Part shown: piece after piece, positions 30,256-39,582 of the stretch
Position numbering within the stretch: the first letter of the stretch is position 1
Layout: every line of letters starts with the position of its first letter
Assembly: GCF_040939785.1 (NCBI RefSeq)
Contig: NZ_CP162553.1
Span: forward strand, 2,728,001 to 2,792,000
DNA length: 64,000 bases
Source of the DNA: Bradyrhizobium lupini
GTDB lineage: Bacteria > Pseudomonadota > Alphaproteobacteria > Rhizobiales > Xanthobacteraceae
Direction: 5' to 3'
Program-made: the position numbers and the translations under genes
Notes under the pieces: generated by a model
The model's input: the letters and a program-made list of their open reading frames with translations, nothing else
Database searches by the model: none
What the model was told of the DNA's origin: nothing

Positions 30256-31054
30256 GGCTTGAAATTATGCGCACGATGGATCGATGCGTCAACCTACTGA
30301 TTCTCGCTGCGACATTGCCCAAGCGATTACGAGCGCACTAGGCGGGTACGACGGTCTTGCTCGCGGCCTGGTGAACACGCCCTGATCCGTGGAGGCTCCG
30401 CTTGTGAAATGCATTCGCTCCCTGCTCGCGTAACGGTTGAGCTCCACCACCGGAACGAACCCGGGCCGCTTTCGGTATCTGTGTGATCGCGAGGAGGCGA
30501 CCTTTTCCGTCAGCAGCTTTTCGAACCTGCGCGTCAGGAAGTGCGATCATCCTCGTCCGGCATCCGTTTGCTCACTGCCCACGAGGCTCCGTAAAAATTT
30601 CGAAAGCCGGATTGCTCCAGGACCGCACGGATGATCAGGTCGGCTCCTTGGTGTTCGGCGGGCCCGCGACCAGGCACGAGGTCGACCGCTCCGTGAGGTT
30701 GGCCAAGATGATCTTCTCGGTGCACTAGGTGTTCACGTGCTGAGCGACTTTTGCGTCGGCTTCGATGCGTCGGTGGCCGCTCGACGCCGGTCTGCCTCGC
30801 CTCGACTCGCGGCCCGCGACGATAGGCCTTAACGCGGCCACTGAGCATCGAGGGCCTTGTCCTTGTTCGTGACAAATTCGACGGTGTCCTCCGACAGAGC
30901 CCTTTGAGGGGTTCCTCGAGTCGCTCAGCGCCTTAAGCTCATAACGATGTTAATCGACCTCGATGCGCCCCATGCGGTCGTGGTCTCCTCAAGGTCCCAC
31001 ATCTACAACTTCGTTCGCGAAATCGAGCGATGAGGCCTTTTGGTCGCGGGCTGC
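30256..31054. other. Stretch without a supported gene
   Basis: About 800 bp upstream of the riboswitch and downstream of the FdxN-type ferredoxin. Frames on both strands are short and of unlike composition. It may be mobile-element debris but no identifiable transposase motif was seen. Confidence 0.35.
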
Positions 31055-31258
31055 CTATCCTGTCTTGGACGGGACACAGGTGTCAGGGACCGGACAGACC
31101 ACCGCGCATTGCGGCGTGTCGCAATGGCCCTCGCACTCCGTACATTTTTTGGCATCGATAACGTAAATGTCGCGCTTCAGACTGATCGCCGCGTTGGGAC
31201 ACTCGAACTCACATGCGCCACAAACGGTGCATTGCGAAGCGACGATCTTGTAAGCCAT
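31055..31258 (-). CDS. fdxN: FdxN/FrxA-type 2[4Fe-4S] ferredoxin
   Basis: The 67-residue protein begins [20 protein letters not shown]. It has one cluster CxxCxxCxxxC and a second in which spacing is extended ([18 protein letters not shown]), typical of nif ferredoxins usually encoded near nifB. They deliver electrons to nitrogenase or to the NifB reaction. ATG at 31258 has AAGGAG 8 bases upstream. Here the gene stands alone, away from nifB, with its own NifA site and sigma54-like promoter. The symbol follows family resemblance. Confidence 0.85.
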   Translation of the reverse strand: MAYKIVASQCTVCGACEFECPNAAISLKRDIYVIDAKKCTECEGHCDTPQCAVVCPVPDTCVPSKTG

Positions 31259-31300
31259 GCCTTCCGACTCCTTAGGCGAGCGATGCCATGGGCGATCCCT

Positions 31301-31316
31301 TTCAAATGCCGTGCCA
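31301..31316 (-). promoter_or_regulatory. Sigma54-like promoter of the ferredoxin gene, altered -12
   Basis: Minus strand TGGCACGGCATTTGAA: the -24 part matches the consensus exactly, but the -12 reads TTGAA instead of TTGCW. Position (about 43 bp before the ATG) and the NifA site 62 bp upstream support a real promoter. The altered base would be expected to weaken it. Confidence 0.55.
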
Positions 31317-31377
31317 AACGCAGACGCGCTCAATGTTGGGCAATTTTCCCAATTCGGCTGTCCCGGGTCTGAGACCA

Positions 31378-31393
31378 TGTTGCATCTGCGACA
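31378..31393 (-). promoter_or_regulatory. NifA upstream activator site for the ferredoxin gene
   Basis: An exact TGT-N10-ACA. It lies 62 bp upstream of the -24 element of the ferredoxin promoter, as expected for a NifA-controlled gene. Confidence 0.7.
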
Positions 31394-31828
31394 GCAACAG
31401 GTCGCTTCAATTTCAGGCTACGAGCCCTCGGGCCCTCTTGCGAGAGCCAGTCGCGACTTGACTCTGAAAGCGTCTGTTTGGCACGTCAGCGCGGGAGCAA
31501 GCGAGGCTGACGCTTCCTCAACCGGCGGCGACAAAAAGCCGCGAACGGCGCAGGTCTAGGTCGGATCTCGGCAAACCTCCGGTCACATCACCCCGACTGG
31601 AGGTTTGTGCAAGCCTCGCTCATGGCTGCAACGCTAGCTGCGGAGGACTCGCTGGAGGCTTGCCAAAACGGGCTTGTTGTATAACAAGCTTCGGAGGGAA
31701 ATGAAGTGGCGGCGGGACGCGCAACACTGGCTTTGCAGACCGATTGAATTGCACTCAGCCTCATGCCTGGTGCGAGTAGGCATGGCGGTGCTCGTGATCG
31801 TCGCTTGGCCGCACTCAGCCACTCGCAA
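31394..31828. other. Intergenic stretch without a supported gene
   Basis: About 435 bp between the ferredoxin regulatory region and the EAL-domain gene. No gene, repeat or promoter was identified. Confidence 0.35.
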
Positions 31829-33040
31829 CTATTTTGGACGAGCTGGAGCAGGGTTGAAAGATGACTGTGCAAATTGCTTCAGTGGCATGGCTTTTCCGAA
31901 CAAATGGCCCTGCGCAAGGTCGAAGCCGAGTTCGGCCACAGCGATTAGGTCGGCCTGGCTCTCCACACCTTCGGCGACGGTGCGCACATTATACTCTTTG
32001 GCTATATCGACGATATGGCGGCACACCGTTCGCTTGAGGGGCCCATTCGCGCAGCCGCCGACGAACTGACGATCCACTTTCAATTTCATGAACGGGAATT
32101 TTGTCACCCCCATCAGCTGCGGCCAATTGGCACCGACATTGTCGATTGCAAGGCCAATGTTGTGAAAGCGAACCTCACGCGCAACCTCGACCAGGAGATC
32201 TAGGTTCTGGATAGCTTCCACGCTCTCGATTTCAATCGTCAAACCGCCGAAAGCGGGGTGCGACGGCATGCGCCGACAGAGATCGCGTACCGCCTGCGGG
32301 TCAATCAGGAATGCTGCCGGGAGATTGATGGAGAGATCAATCGAAGTTTGCTGCTCCAGAAGATACTGCCAATCCTTGATCGCGCGGTCGATCACGAACT
32401 GCGACAACCCCCTAAAATGCGGATCGTGAGGTTCCGGGATGAAATAGGCTGGTGGAACGACGCCCCAGGTCGGGTGCCGCATTCGCACATGCGCCTCGGC
32501 GCCGCGGCGGCTAAGGGTACACGCGTCAAACTTCGGCTCATACCAGAGCTCAAGCCAGCCAGCGTGTAAGGCTTCTCCGACATGGACCGCGGGACGGGGC
32601 GCCGGCTCTCTTGGCAAGAGCATGGCGATCCGATCGCGCAACGTCTCGGCTGCAAACGGCGCCTTGAGCGGCGGCAGCATAGCAAGTCCATATTCACTAC
32701 CGACCTGCTGCACTGCCGCCATGATGATCGACTCGCGGGCTCCGAACGCCAGCACTCGGCCTGCAAATTCTTCGCGTACCAGCATCTCGAGCAATCGTCC
32801 AGGCTCGATGCGGTCCGAGCCAATGCCGAGCAGGATCAGATCAGGGAGCTCCGTGCGGAGTACGTGCGGCATCTCGTCAGCAGTCCTGCATTCGCTGATA
32901 ACAAATCCCATATCCTCCAGCACATCCCGTAGAAAGGCGCGCAGATGCCGCTTGCCGACCAGGCACGCCCGCGGCCGCACCTTACGTTGCCCGAAGATTA
33001 CAGGTTTCCCTCCGACCAGTCCGGCCTGCCCATGTTCCAT
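31829..33040 (-). CDS. EAL-domain protein with a degenerate N-terminal receiver-like domain
   Basis: The 403-residue protein has a response-regulator-like N-terminal part (ACLVGKRHLRAFLRDVLEDM, PDLILLGIGSDR) over residues 20-140 and an EAL domain over about 155-395. EAL domains hydrolyse or bind cyclic di-GMP. Retained features are the EAL-type Glu in GAEAHVRMRHP, Asn in SINLPA, Glu in LTIEIES, Lys in MKLKVDR and AEGVE. The DDFG loop reads DNVG, so one metal-binding Asp is Asn. It may bind the nucleotide without cleaving it. ATG at 33040 is preferred to GTG at 33049 because GGGAG lies 8 bases upstream. Confidence 0.82.
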   Translation of the reverse strand: MEHGQAGLVGGKPVIFGQRKVRPRACLVGKRHLRAFLRDVLEDMGFVISECRTADEMPHVLRTELPDLILLGIGSDRIEPGRLLEMLVREEFAGRVLAFGARESIIMAAVQQVGSEYGLAMLPPLKAPFAAETLRDRIAMLLPREPAPRPAVHVGEALHAGWLELWYEPKFDACTLSRRGAEAHVRMRHPTWGVVPPAYFIPEPHDPHFRGLSQFVIDRAIKDWQYLLEQQTSIDLSINLPAAFLIDPQAVRDLCRRMPSHPAFGGLTIEIESVEAIQNLDLLVEVAREVRFHNIGLAIDNVGANWPQLMGVTKFPFMKLKVDRQFVGGCANGPLKRTVCRHIVDIAKEYNVRTVAEGVESQADLIAVAELGFDLAQGHLFGKAMPLKQFAQSSFNPAPARPK

Positions 33041-33587
33041 CGCAACCACTCCCGTTCCGTGAGGGTGCCTTAAACGAGGAGCGAAGGTCCAAACAAGCTG
33101 TGCTTCCCGATATCTTTCGATTGTTCGAGATAAGCTTAAGATAGTGCATTGGTGTGCAAGATCTTTCGCGATCTTGCTCAGACGATTTTATCGGGCGCAC
33201 GCGTATGATACCTGTCGCGCTTCGCGCAACTTTGTGCGAGTGACGCACGCGAGGTCGGAATCTCTCCTTCGCACGCACCGAGCTGACGCTCTATGGCGCT
33301 GCGATCATCGAGGCGCACGATTTATTGAATCGAGTAGTTCGTGAGCGACGATCGGCAATCACTCTTACGAACGTTTGATCGGCATGACCGGCGTGTGCCG
33401 TTTGGTGAATATTTTCCAATCGAAGGCAACCCATCATGAGTTCGCAGCCGCTCAAGCCGCAGTCGATTCTGAGAACGGCAATGGCTTGCAATTACCTCAA
33501 CTCTGTTGCCTATAGCGAGTGTGGACGTGCTGCTTCCTACCGAGCCTGATAGTTGCTTTCAATTGCGTTTTCTGTATTCTCCTGAGC
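33041..33587. other. Intergenic stretch with one hairpin
   Basis: About 545 bp. Its only structure is an inverted repeat GCAAGATC/GATCTTGC (about 33157-33178) upstream of the EAL gene, without a U-run. No coding sequence is supported. Confidence 0.35.
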
Positions 33588-34124
33588 ATGAATTTCCTCC
33601 AGAGGGCTAGGTCGGGTGTTCGTGTTGGCGCTGAAGGGCAAGGCCTGTCCAGCGCGGGCACGGCTTTGCGCAAGAGCGTGCCAGGAGATGAGAACGCGGT
33701 CGCAAAAGCGGTCGAAGAGCTACTTTCCGAGTTAGGTGGCCCCGGACCGGAGTTCAGCCTTCAAGGCGCGAAGCGGGCGGCGTTGCACCTGATTCAGGAT
33801 CCCGAACAGGGCTTCATTTTTGTCGTCGAGGAACAAGGCACCGGGCAGATTGTAGGGATAGCTAGCATCTCGGCCGTACAGGCCGTGAGAGCAGCCGGAG
33901 CGTACGGCGTGCTTCAGGAGCTATGGATTTCTCGTGACTTCCGGAGCTCTGACTGCGGTCGGCATCTGCTCGAGGCGGTAGATTCGGAGGCGAAGCGCCG
34001 CGGCTGGCAGATGATTGAGGTTGCGTTGCCTCCGAATGGCTATCCGGCCCTAGAACGGGTACGCCACTTCTACGAGGAGAGGGGATATCGGGTTGGAGGA
34101 TTGCGCGCGCGCAAGAGGCTCTGA
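33588..34124 (+). CDS. GNAT family N-acetyltransferase
   Basis: The 178-residue protein has the GNAT fold: an N-terminal ALRKSVPGDENAVAKAVEEL helix region, the strand GFIFVVEEQGTGQIVGIASI, and motif A at LQELWISRDFRSSDCGRHLL. The usual Gln/Arg-x-x-Gly-x-Gly acetyl-CoA loop is changed to SSDCG, so cofactor binding may be altered. The C-terminal FYEERGYRVGG motif is typical. ATG at 33588 is the first in frame with a weak ribosome binding site, and the first 25 residues have no similarity. Substrate unknown. Confidence 0.75.
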   Translation: MNFLQRARSGVRVGAEGQGLSSAGTALRKSVPGDENAVAKAVEELLSELGGPGPEFSLQGAKRAALHLIQDPEQGFIFVVEEQGTGQIVGIASISAVQAVRAAGAYGVLQELWISRDFRSSDCGRHLLEAVDSEAKRRGWQMIEVALPPNGYPALERVRHFYEERGYRVGGLRARKRL

Positions 34125-34479
34125 CAGTAGTACGACCTCTGCGCCACACGCTTAAAGCGCTCCTGGGCTAGCGTGCTATCGGTAAAGTCCTTCAAGCAGT
34201 AAATCCTGGGCTTGTTGCTTCTCAAAACGAACGCTTCACGCGTGCGTCGCGGCCGAGCATGATCGAGAACCCTTGACGCTGATGCGATGCTGACTCCCGC
34301 CGCGAGCGGTTACCTCTTCGGCCTTCTTGGCGAGAGCGTTCGAAAATATCAGCGATCAATCATTCTGCATTTGTGGGAAGCGATACCGCGACCCGCCCGA
34401 CCAATAGCGGCAGGTCGGCGGCGGCCCGTTCCTGGCGGAGCCCGACCCAGCCTTACGAATCCTTCTTTTGCGCTTCCAT
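34125..34479. other. Intergenic stretch without a supported gene
   Basis: About 355 bp between the acetyltransferase and the end of the SMP-30 pseudogene, whose exact C-terminal boundary is uncertain. Confidence 0.3.
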
Positions 34480-35528
34480 GCAGTGCGATTTACTGGCTCT
34501 GGTTTGAGATCACCGCACACAAACGCCATCCATTCGTCACCAATTACATTCTCTCGGCAACTGGCTAGCCAGTTGTCTACCAGACTCATTCCTGCATCTT
34601 GGTGCGGCGGACCGGCGCGTAAAAGGATTCCGCACCACCTTGCCACTCCTGCTGGCGAATTTCGATGAAGGTGCGCGAGATCAGCCATCAACACTGATCC
34701 GGTAGAGGATTCCGTAATGAGCAATGTGCCGAGTGCCGCGTCCAATATGACATTCGTGCAGCTCCCCCCTGCGCAGGACTGGATGCAAGCGGACCGCTTC
34801 GCCGTTTGGCGCCAATACGAAAACGTGGCCGAGGGAATCATGCGCGACAAAGAGCCACCCTTTTTTTGATCGACCGTCAGTCCGTCAGGACCGCTCGTCG
34901 CGAAGAACCAGCTGAATCGTCCGACTTTCCCCACGCCATCACGCATCAGCGGTACGCGCCAGATGCTATTGTCGCGCGTCATTGCAACGAACAATACGGT
35001 CTCGTCCGGACTGAGCACCAGGCCATTCGGGCCCGGGCCATTAGAAATCAAGCAATGATCCGGCCGTCAGGGCACAGTCGAAATGCCCGGCCGGTCCGAT
35101 CGTGCAATCCAGTCTGGCCCTGATCGGTGAAATAGATGTCGCCTTTGGTCGCGATATGCAGGTCGTTGCAGCCTCTGAAGGACTCGGAATTGCGGTGGCC
35201 CAGCAACGGTCGGATGGTCCCTCTCTGTGGATCGAGCTCCAGGAGACCGTTGATATAGTCGGACACGAGCACCCGGCCGTCCGGAGCAACCTTCAGACGT
35301 TCGGCCAGCCGTCGTATTCGATGATCAAAGACCAGACGCCCTCCGGTGAAATCCGGAAATGCGGCCGAAGGGGATGTCGACGACATAGAGATTCCCGGAC
35401 TGGTCGAACGACGGTCCCTCGATGAAACAATCTACTGGATATGCCCCGCGGTTCGCGTCTGCCCATTCCGAAGAAACAGCCGGGCGACGAAACTCCGCCG
35501 CCATCGACGAGAACACGCTGGCCTCCAT
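34480..35528 (-). pseudogene. SMP-30/gluconolactonase-like gene with several frameshifts
   Basis: Read from ATG 35528, the N-terminus MEASVFSSMAAEFRR runs to EGPSFDQSGNLYVVDIPFGR. It then shifts frame into LKVAPDGRVLVSDYINGLLE and DIYFTDQGQTGLHD, shifts again to GPNGLVLSPDETVLFVAMTR and SGPDGLTVD, and shifts further around 34800. These are blades of a six-bladed propeller of the SMP-30/lactonase family, in the right order. At least four indels show genuine decay. Its start overlaps nothing but sits 26 bp after the citryl-CoA-lyase-like stop, so it was the last gene of that operon, possibly opening a lactone before CoA activation. Confidence 0.75.
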
Positions 35529-35553
35529 CAGCTTGGGCGGGATTTCGAGATGC

Positions 35554-36381
35554 TCATGATGCGCCTTCGAGCCTGCGACGCGGCTGGCCCTCGTATTTGT
35601 AGCCGAACTGCTTGGGCATTGGGCCCTTGTTGCGATCGTTGCGCCCAGTTTGCTCCCAGGCGTGAGCCAGGATTCCGACCGCGCGCGACAAGCAGAAGAC
35701 CCCCCGCGCGAGCGGAGAGGCGAAGCCCAGTTCGCCGTAAATGACCGCGGTCGCGCCATCGATGTTCATCGGAATGAGCTTGCTCTTGCGCTGTTGCATC
35801 ACCCGCTCGATCGCGCGAGCGGCCTTGGCATAATCGCCGCCGACACTGCCCTCGTCAGCTGCGGCATCCACCAGCGCCAATAGCGGGGCCGCGCGCGGGT
35901 CGACTGGATGAAACCGGTGGCCGAAGCCCGGCAGATATTTGCTGCGGGTTGCGGTGAAATGGTCGATTGCAGCGCCAGCGGCCTGCTCGATCTCTCGCCC
36001 TTGGCGCCGTCGCAGCACATCCTCGTAGAGTTCGATAGCCTGCTCCCCTGCTCCGCCATGCACGTCATCGAGCGTGTTGATTGCCGAGGCCATTGCGCCA
36101 TTCAGGGGCAGGCCGCAGCTCACCGCCATTTGGGCAATTGCAATGGAGGGCGCGTGCGGACCGTGGTCAACGGATCCAACCAGCGCAGCTTGCAGCAGCT
36201 GCTCCTGTGCTGGCGTTGGCAGATTGCCACGTAACATCAGCCAAATCATGGCGGGAAAAGAAACGCGGCCTATCAAATCTTCAATTGGATAACCCCGATA
36301 GGCGATGCGACCTGGCGCGATATCGCAAATGGAGGTTCGCCACCAACTGGCCGCTTGGTATCTCAGTTCTTCTTCGCTCAT
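35554..36381 (-). CDS. Citryl-CoA lyase / citrate synthase-like protein, short form
   Basis: The 275-residue protein belongs to the citrate synthase superfamily but lacks the N-terminal third of true citrate synthases, as do citryl-CoA lyases. The catalytic set is present: His in DVHGGAGEQ, His in LPGFGHRFHPVDPRA and Asp in NIDGATAVIYGELG. It probably cleaves citryl-CoA or a related alkyl-citryl-CoA to acetyl-CoA and a 2-oxo acid. ATG at 36381 is the clear start. It lies 55 bp after the CoA-transferase gene, which could supply the CoA thioester. The true substrate is unknown. Confidence 0.8.
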   Translation of the reverse strand: MSEEELRYQAASWWRTSICDIAPGRIAYRGYPIEDLIGRVSFPAMIWLMLRGNLPTPAQEQLLQAALVGSVDHGPHAPSIAIAQMAVSCGLPLNGAMASAINTLDDVHGGAGEQAIELYEDVLRRRQGREIEQAAGAAIDHFTATRSKYLPGFGHRFHPVDPRAAPLLALVDAAADEGSVGGDYAKAARAIERVMQQRKSKLIPMNIDGATAVIYGELGFASPLARGVFCLSRAVGILAHAWEQTGRNDRNKGPMPKQFGYKYEGQPRRRLEGAS

Positions 36382-36436
36382 TTCCGGTTCCGTCCTTTCA
36401 ACCTGCCGATTGCCAACCGACGCAAGCCGTCGGATG

Positions 36437-37702
36437 TCATGATATCGGTCCGTCCGTGGCTGCGCGGACGGGCAGGAAATCAGCCTCTCCTTGCTTTGGC
36501 GTCCCGACGGCTCGGCTTGAGACCAGTTGCTCAACCTCCGCATACGAATAGCCGAGCCGCTGCAGCCATCGCTCAGTGTCTGCTCCGAGCGTCGCAGGTG
36601 GTGAAGGCACCGAAAACTCCTCATCCAGCCGGAACCCCGGCCGCGTGATTCGTAACGGCTGCGCATCGTCTTGTTCTGGCGCCAAAGTCTCGACGAATCC
36701 GCGCTCAACGACCTGTGGCTGCTGCAACACTTGCGAGACCGTCAGCACACGGCCGGCAGGGACACCAGCCAGGTTCATTTGGGCCTCCCATTCCTCAGCG
36801 GGCTTGCAACTCAATGCCTTGTTCAACTCCGCGCTCAGCGCAGCGCGGTTCACCTTGCGCATCTCGCGTCCAGCAAAGCGTGGATCCGTCTTCAGGTCCG
36901 GTCGGTCGATCAGGTCGCATAGGGCTTGGTACTGCTTCTGCTCGTTGGCGGAAATGTTCAGCGGGCCCGTTGCGGTGCGGAACGTGCCGGAGGGAGCCGC
37001 GGTAAAGTTCTCGTTGCCGATGGGCTGCGGCTCGATCCCGGCGTTCAGGTGGTTGGAGACGACCCATCCCATCGCCGCAATGGTGGCCTCGAGCAGGGAC
37101 ACGTCGATGAACCGACCCCGTTGCCTATGCCGCTGGTCGACCAGAGCCGCGGCGATAGCAAACGCAGCAGTCAGTCCCGCAATCGTGTCCGAGATCGGAA
37201 AGCCCGTGCGCAGGGGAGCCGAGGCTATATCGCCGGTGACGCTCATGGCTCCGGAGAGACCCTGGACGATCTGGTCATAGGCCGGACGGGCGGACCACGG
37301 TCCGCTCTGCCCAAAGCCGGAGATCGCGCAGTAGACCAGACGCGGGTTCAGCCTGACAAGCACATCAAAGCCGAGGCCAAGGCGTTCCATCACCTTCGGC
37401 CGGAAGTTTTCGAGAACCACGTCGGCTTCCTTGACCAGTCGCAAGAACACCTCGCGGCCCGCTTCCGATTTCAGGTCCAGTGCAATCGATTGCTTGCCGG
37501 CGTTCACAGCAACAAACGAGAGTCCCTGCAGGCGCTCCGCTCTTTGCGGATCCGCGCCGAGGCGCCGCGCCAGGTCGCCGCCGTTCGGATTTTCCACCTT
37601 AATGACCTCCGCGCCAAGGCGCGCAAGATGGTAACCGCAGAACGGACCCGCCAACACGTTTGACAGGTCGAGAACGCGGATACCGGCTAGCGGCAGAGAC
37701 AT
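36437..37702 (-). CDS. Class III (CaiB/BaiF) CoA-transferase
   Basis: The 421-residue protein starts MSLPLAGIRVLDLSNVLAGP and has the family landmarks LGAEVIKVENPNGGD, VLENFRPKVMERLGLG, and the catalytic Asp in PAYDQIVQG. Class III enzymes move CoA from a donor such as succinyl-CoA to an organic acid. The residue region GDLARRLGAD binds CoA in the family. It sits between the transporter genes and the citryl-CoA-lyase-like gene, so its job is probably to activate the imported acid. Confidence 0.88.
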   Translation of the reverse strand: MSLPLAGIRVLDLSNVLAGPFCGYHLARLGAEVIKVENPNGGDLARRLGADPQRAERLQGLSFVAVNAGKQSIALDLKSEAGREVFLRLVKEADVVLENFRPKVMERLGLGFDVLVRLNPRLVYCAISGFGQSGPWSARPAYDQIVQGLSGAMSVTGDIASAPLRTGFPISDTIAGLTAAFAIAAALVDQRHRQRGRFIDVSLLEATIAAMGWVVSNHLNAGIEPQPIGNENFTAAPSGTFRTATGPLNISANEQKQYQALCDLIDRPDLKTDPRFAGREMRKVNRAALSAELNKALSCKPAEEWEAQMNLAGVPAGRVLTVSQVLQQPQVVERGFVETLAPEQDDAQPLRITRPGFRLDEEFSVPSPPATLGADTERWLQRLGYSYAEVEQLVSSRAVGTPKQGEADFLPVRAATDGPIS

Positions 37703-37752
37703 CTGAAGAGCCTTCTTGTAGGTGATCCAATAGCGAGCGCTTAGTACGCAAC

Positions 37753-38775
37753 TTATTTCAGTTGCTGCGCAGCACGTTCCGCGAATCGATTCGTGAAGGT
37801 CTTGATCAGGTCGATCTTTGCGGCTGCGATCTTCGGATCAAAGTCGCCTAGGACAGCCAGCGGGATCTTGGCCGCGTCGATGTCCATCTGACCGGTTGGC
37901 GAGAACAGCGCTTTCGACGCGTTGATGATCTCGATGTTCACCTCGCGATTGTCGGTCTTGTATGCAGGAGGCATCGCGTCGACGAGCTGCTCCGCCGTAA
38001 CCGTGTTGATCCAGCGATGAGTTTTGAACAAGGCGTTGACGAGGCGCTGGACCGTTTCCGGATTTTTGTCGATGAAGGACTGCTGAAGGTAAAGGCACGC
38101 GGCCGGATAGATTCCGCCAAAGGCCTGCCTTGAGCCTTCGACCGTGCGCGCGTCGAACAGCGGTGTCGCACTCTTCTTGCGCGCGAGAAGGGTCGCAATC
38201 GGATCGAAATAGACGAGCGCGTCGATATTCTTGGCCTCGAGCGCCACCATGCCGGGTGCACCACTGCCAACCGCGATGATGCTTACATCGCGCGAGCCCA
38301 ATCCCGATTTCTTGATGTAGTAGCGCGCCATGGTATCGGTCGAGGACCCCGGCGCCGTGATCCCGAGCTTCAGGCCCTTCAGACCGGCACCCGTCTTGAC
38401 CTTGTCAGCGAGGTCGCCGCGGACACCGAGCAACACGCCGGGAATGTCATTGAGCAGGAACACGCAGGAAATTTGCTTGCCTTGGGCCTGCATCTGAATG
38501 GTGTGATCATAAAAGCCGACGGTCCCGTCCACCGAGCCGCCGATCAACGCCTGCAAAGCCTTCGAGCCACCGGCCTGGAAGTTCTCGACGGTCACGTCAA
38601 CCCCTTCTTCCTTGAAGGCGCCCAGCTTCACGCCAAGTTCGAGAGGCATATAGTTGAGGATCTGTGACCCCACTGCGATCTTCAATTTTGTCTTCTCGGG
38701 CTCGGCGGCATAAGTCGAGATGACCGGGAATGCGGCTATCGCGATGACCAGCATCAGTCGTGGAAAAGCGTGCAT
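37753..38775 (-). CDS. ABC transporter substrate-binding protein (NitT/TauT family)
   Basis: The 340-residue periplasmic protein has a signal peptide ending near ISTYAAEPE. The NMT1/THI5-like fold is indicated by KLKIAVGSQILNYMPLELGV, FKEEGVDVTVENFQAGGSKA and GLKLGITAPGSSTDT. ATG at 38775 has GGAG 6 bases upstream; ATG at 38787 has none. Members bind small organic molecules such as sulfonates, aromatic acids or thiamine precursors, so the ligand cannot be named. It is third in the operon after the ATPase and permease. Confidence 0.88.
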   Translation of the reverse strand: MHAFPRLMLVIAIAAFPVISTYAAEPEKTKLKIAVGSQILNYMPLELGVKLGAFKEEGVDVTVENFQAGGSKALQALIGGSVDGTVGFYDHTIQMQAQGKQISCVFLLNDIPGVLLGVRGDLADKVKTGAGLKGLKLGITAPGSSTDTMARYYIKKSGLGSRDVSIIAVGSGAPGMVALEAKNIDALVYFDPIATLLARKKSATPLFDARTVEGSRQAFGGIYPAACLYLQQSFIDKNPETVQRLVNALFKTHRWINTVTAEQLVDAMPPAYKTDNREVNIEIINASKALFSPTGQMDIDAAKIPLAVLGDFDPKIAAAKIDLIKTFTNRFAERAAQQLK

Positions 38776-38808
38776 GGGAAACTCCATGAGAATGGGACAG
38801 CGGTACGA

Positions 38809-39582
38809 TCAGGCTTCGTGGGCAGGTGCGGGCCGCCAGACCAGGAGCCGTTTTTCCGCGCGGTCGACAATGGCATCGAGAGCAACGACGAAGGCGGAGA
38901 GGACGATGATTCCTGCGAACACTCCGGTCGCGTCGAGGACGCCCTCGGCCTGCGCAATCAGGTGCCCCAATCCCGCGGACGAACCGAGATATTCGGCGAC
39001 CACTGCTCCCATCACAGCCATGCCGACCGACACCCGCAGGCTCGACAGGATCCACGTGGTGGCGGACGGTAGGTAGACATGGCGCAGCAGGGAGGACTTC
39101 GATGCACGTAGCAGGCGCGCATTCGCGAGCACGACCGGATTGACCTCGCGAACGCCCTGAAAGGTGTTGAAAAAAGCGACGAAGAGAACCAGCGTCACGC
39201 CCAGCGCGACCTTGGAGGTGAGGCCCAATCCGAACCAGATGACAAAAATGGGCCCCAGCAAGATGCGCGGGATCGCATTGAACACCTTGATGAAGGGCTG
39301 AAGGACCTCGGCCGCAAACGGGCTTAAGCCCAACCAGATACCAAGCGCCATGCCGATCCCGATACCAGCCAGGAAAGACAGGACCGTCTCCAGCAGTGTT
39401 ATGCTGACATCGGTCCAGAAGTCGGCCGTTGACGTCCACTCTCCGATCCTTGCGATGAGTGTCGACGGGGCCGGAAAGAAGAACGGGTCGATCAACCCGG
39501 CCCGCACGCCCAATTCCCAGATCAGGATCAGCCCAAGCACGATGGCGAACTGCGTGAGAGCGACTTTACCCCTGCGTGGCAT
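38809..39582 (-). CDS. ABC transporter permease (NitT/TauT family)
   Basis: The 257-residue inner-membrane protein has about six hydrophobic segments. The EAA-like loop is near AFFNTFQGVREVNPVVLANA, and FNAIPRILLGPIFVIWFG is typical of this permease family. ATG at 39582 overlaps the ATPase stop by 17 bp; an upstream in-frame extension inside the ATPase gene is not expected to be used. It forms the channel with the ATPase and binding protein next to it. Confidence 0.88.
   Translation of the reverse strand: MPRRGKVALTQFAIVLGLILIWELGVRAGLIDPFFFPAPSTLIARIGEWTSTADFWTDVSITLLETVLSFLAGIGIGMALGIWLGLSPFAAEVLQPFIKVFNAIPRILLGPIFVIWFGLGLTSKVALGVTLVLFVAFFNTFQGVREVNPVVLANARLLRASKSSLLRHVYLPSATTWILSSLRVSVGMAVMGAVVAEYLGSSAGLGHLIAQAEGVLDATGVFAGIIVLSAFVVALDAIVDRAEKRLLVWRPAPAHEA

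Noticed and set aside
33157..33178. Inverted repeat GCAAGATC/GATCTTGC as a terminator
   Set aside because: No U-run follows on either strand and no gene ends beside it; it may be an operator but nothing supports this.
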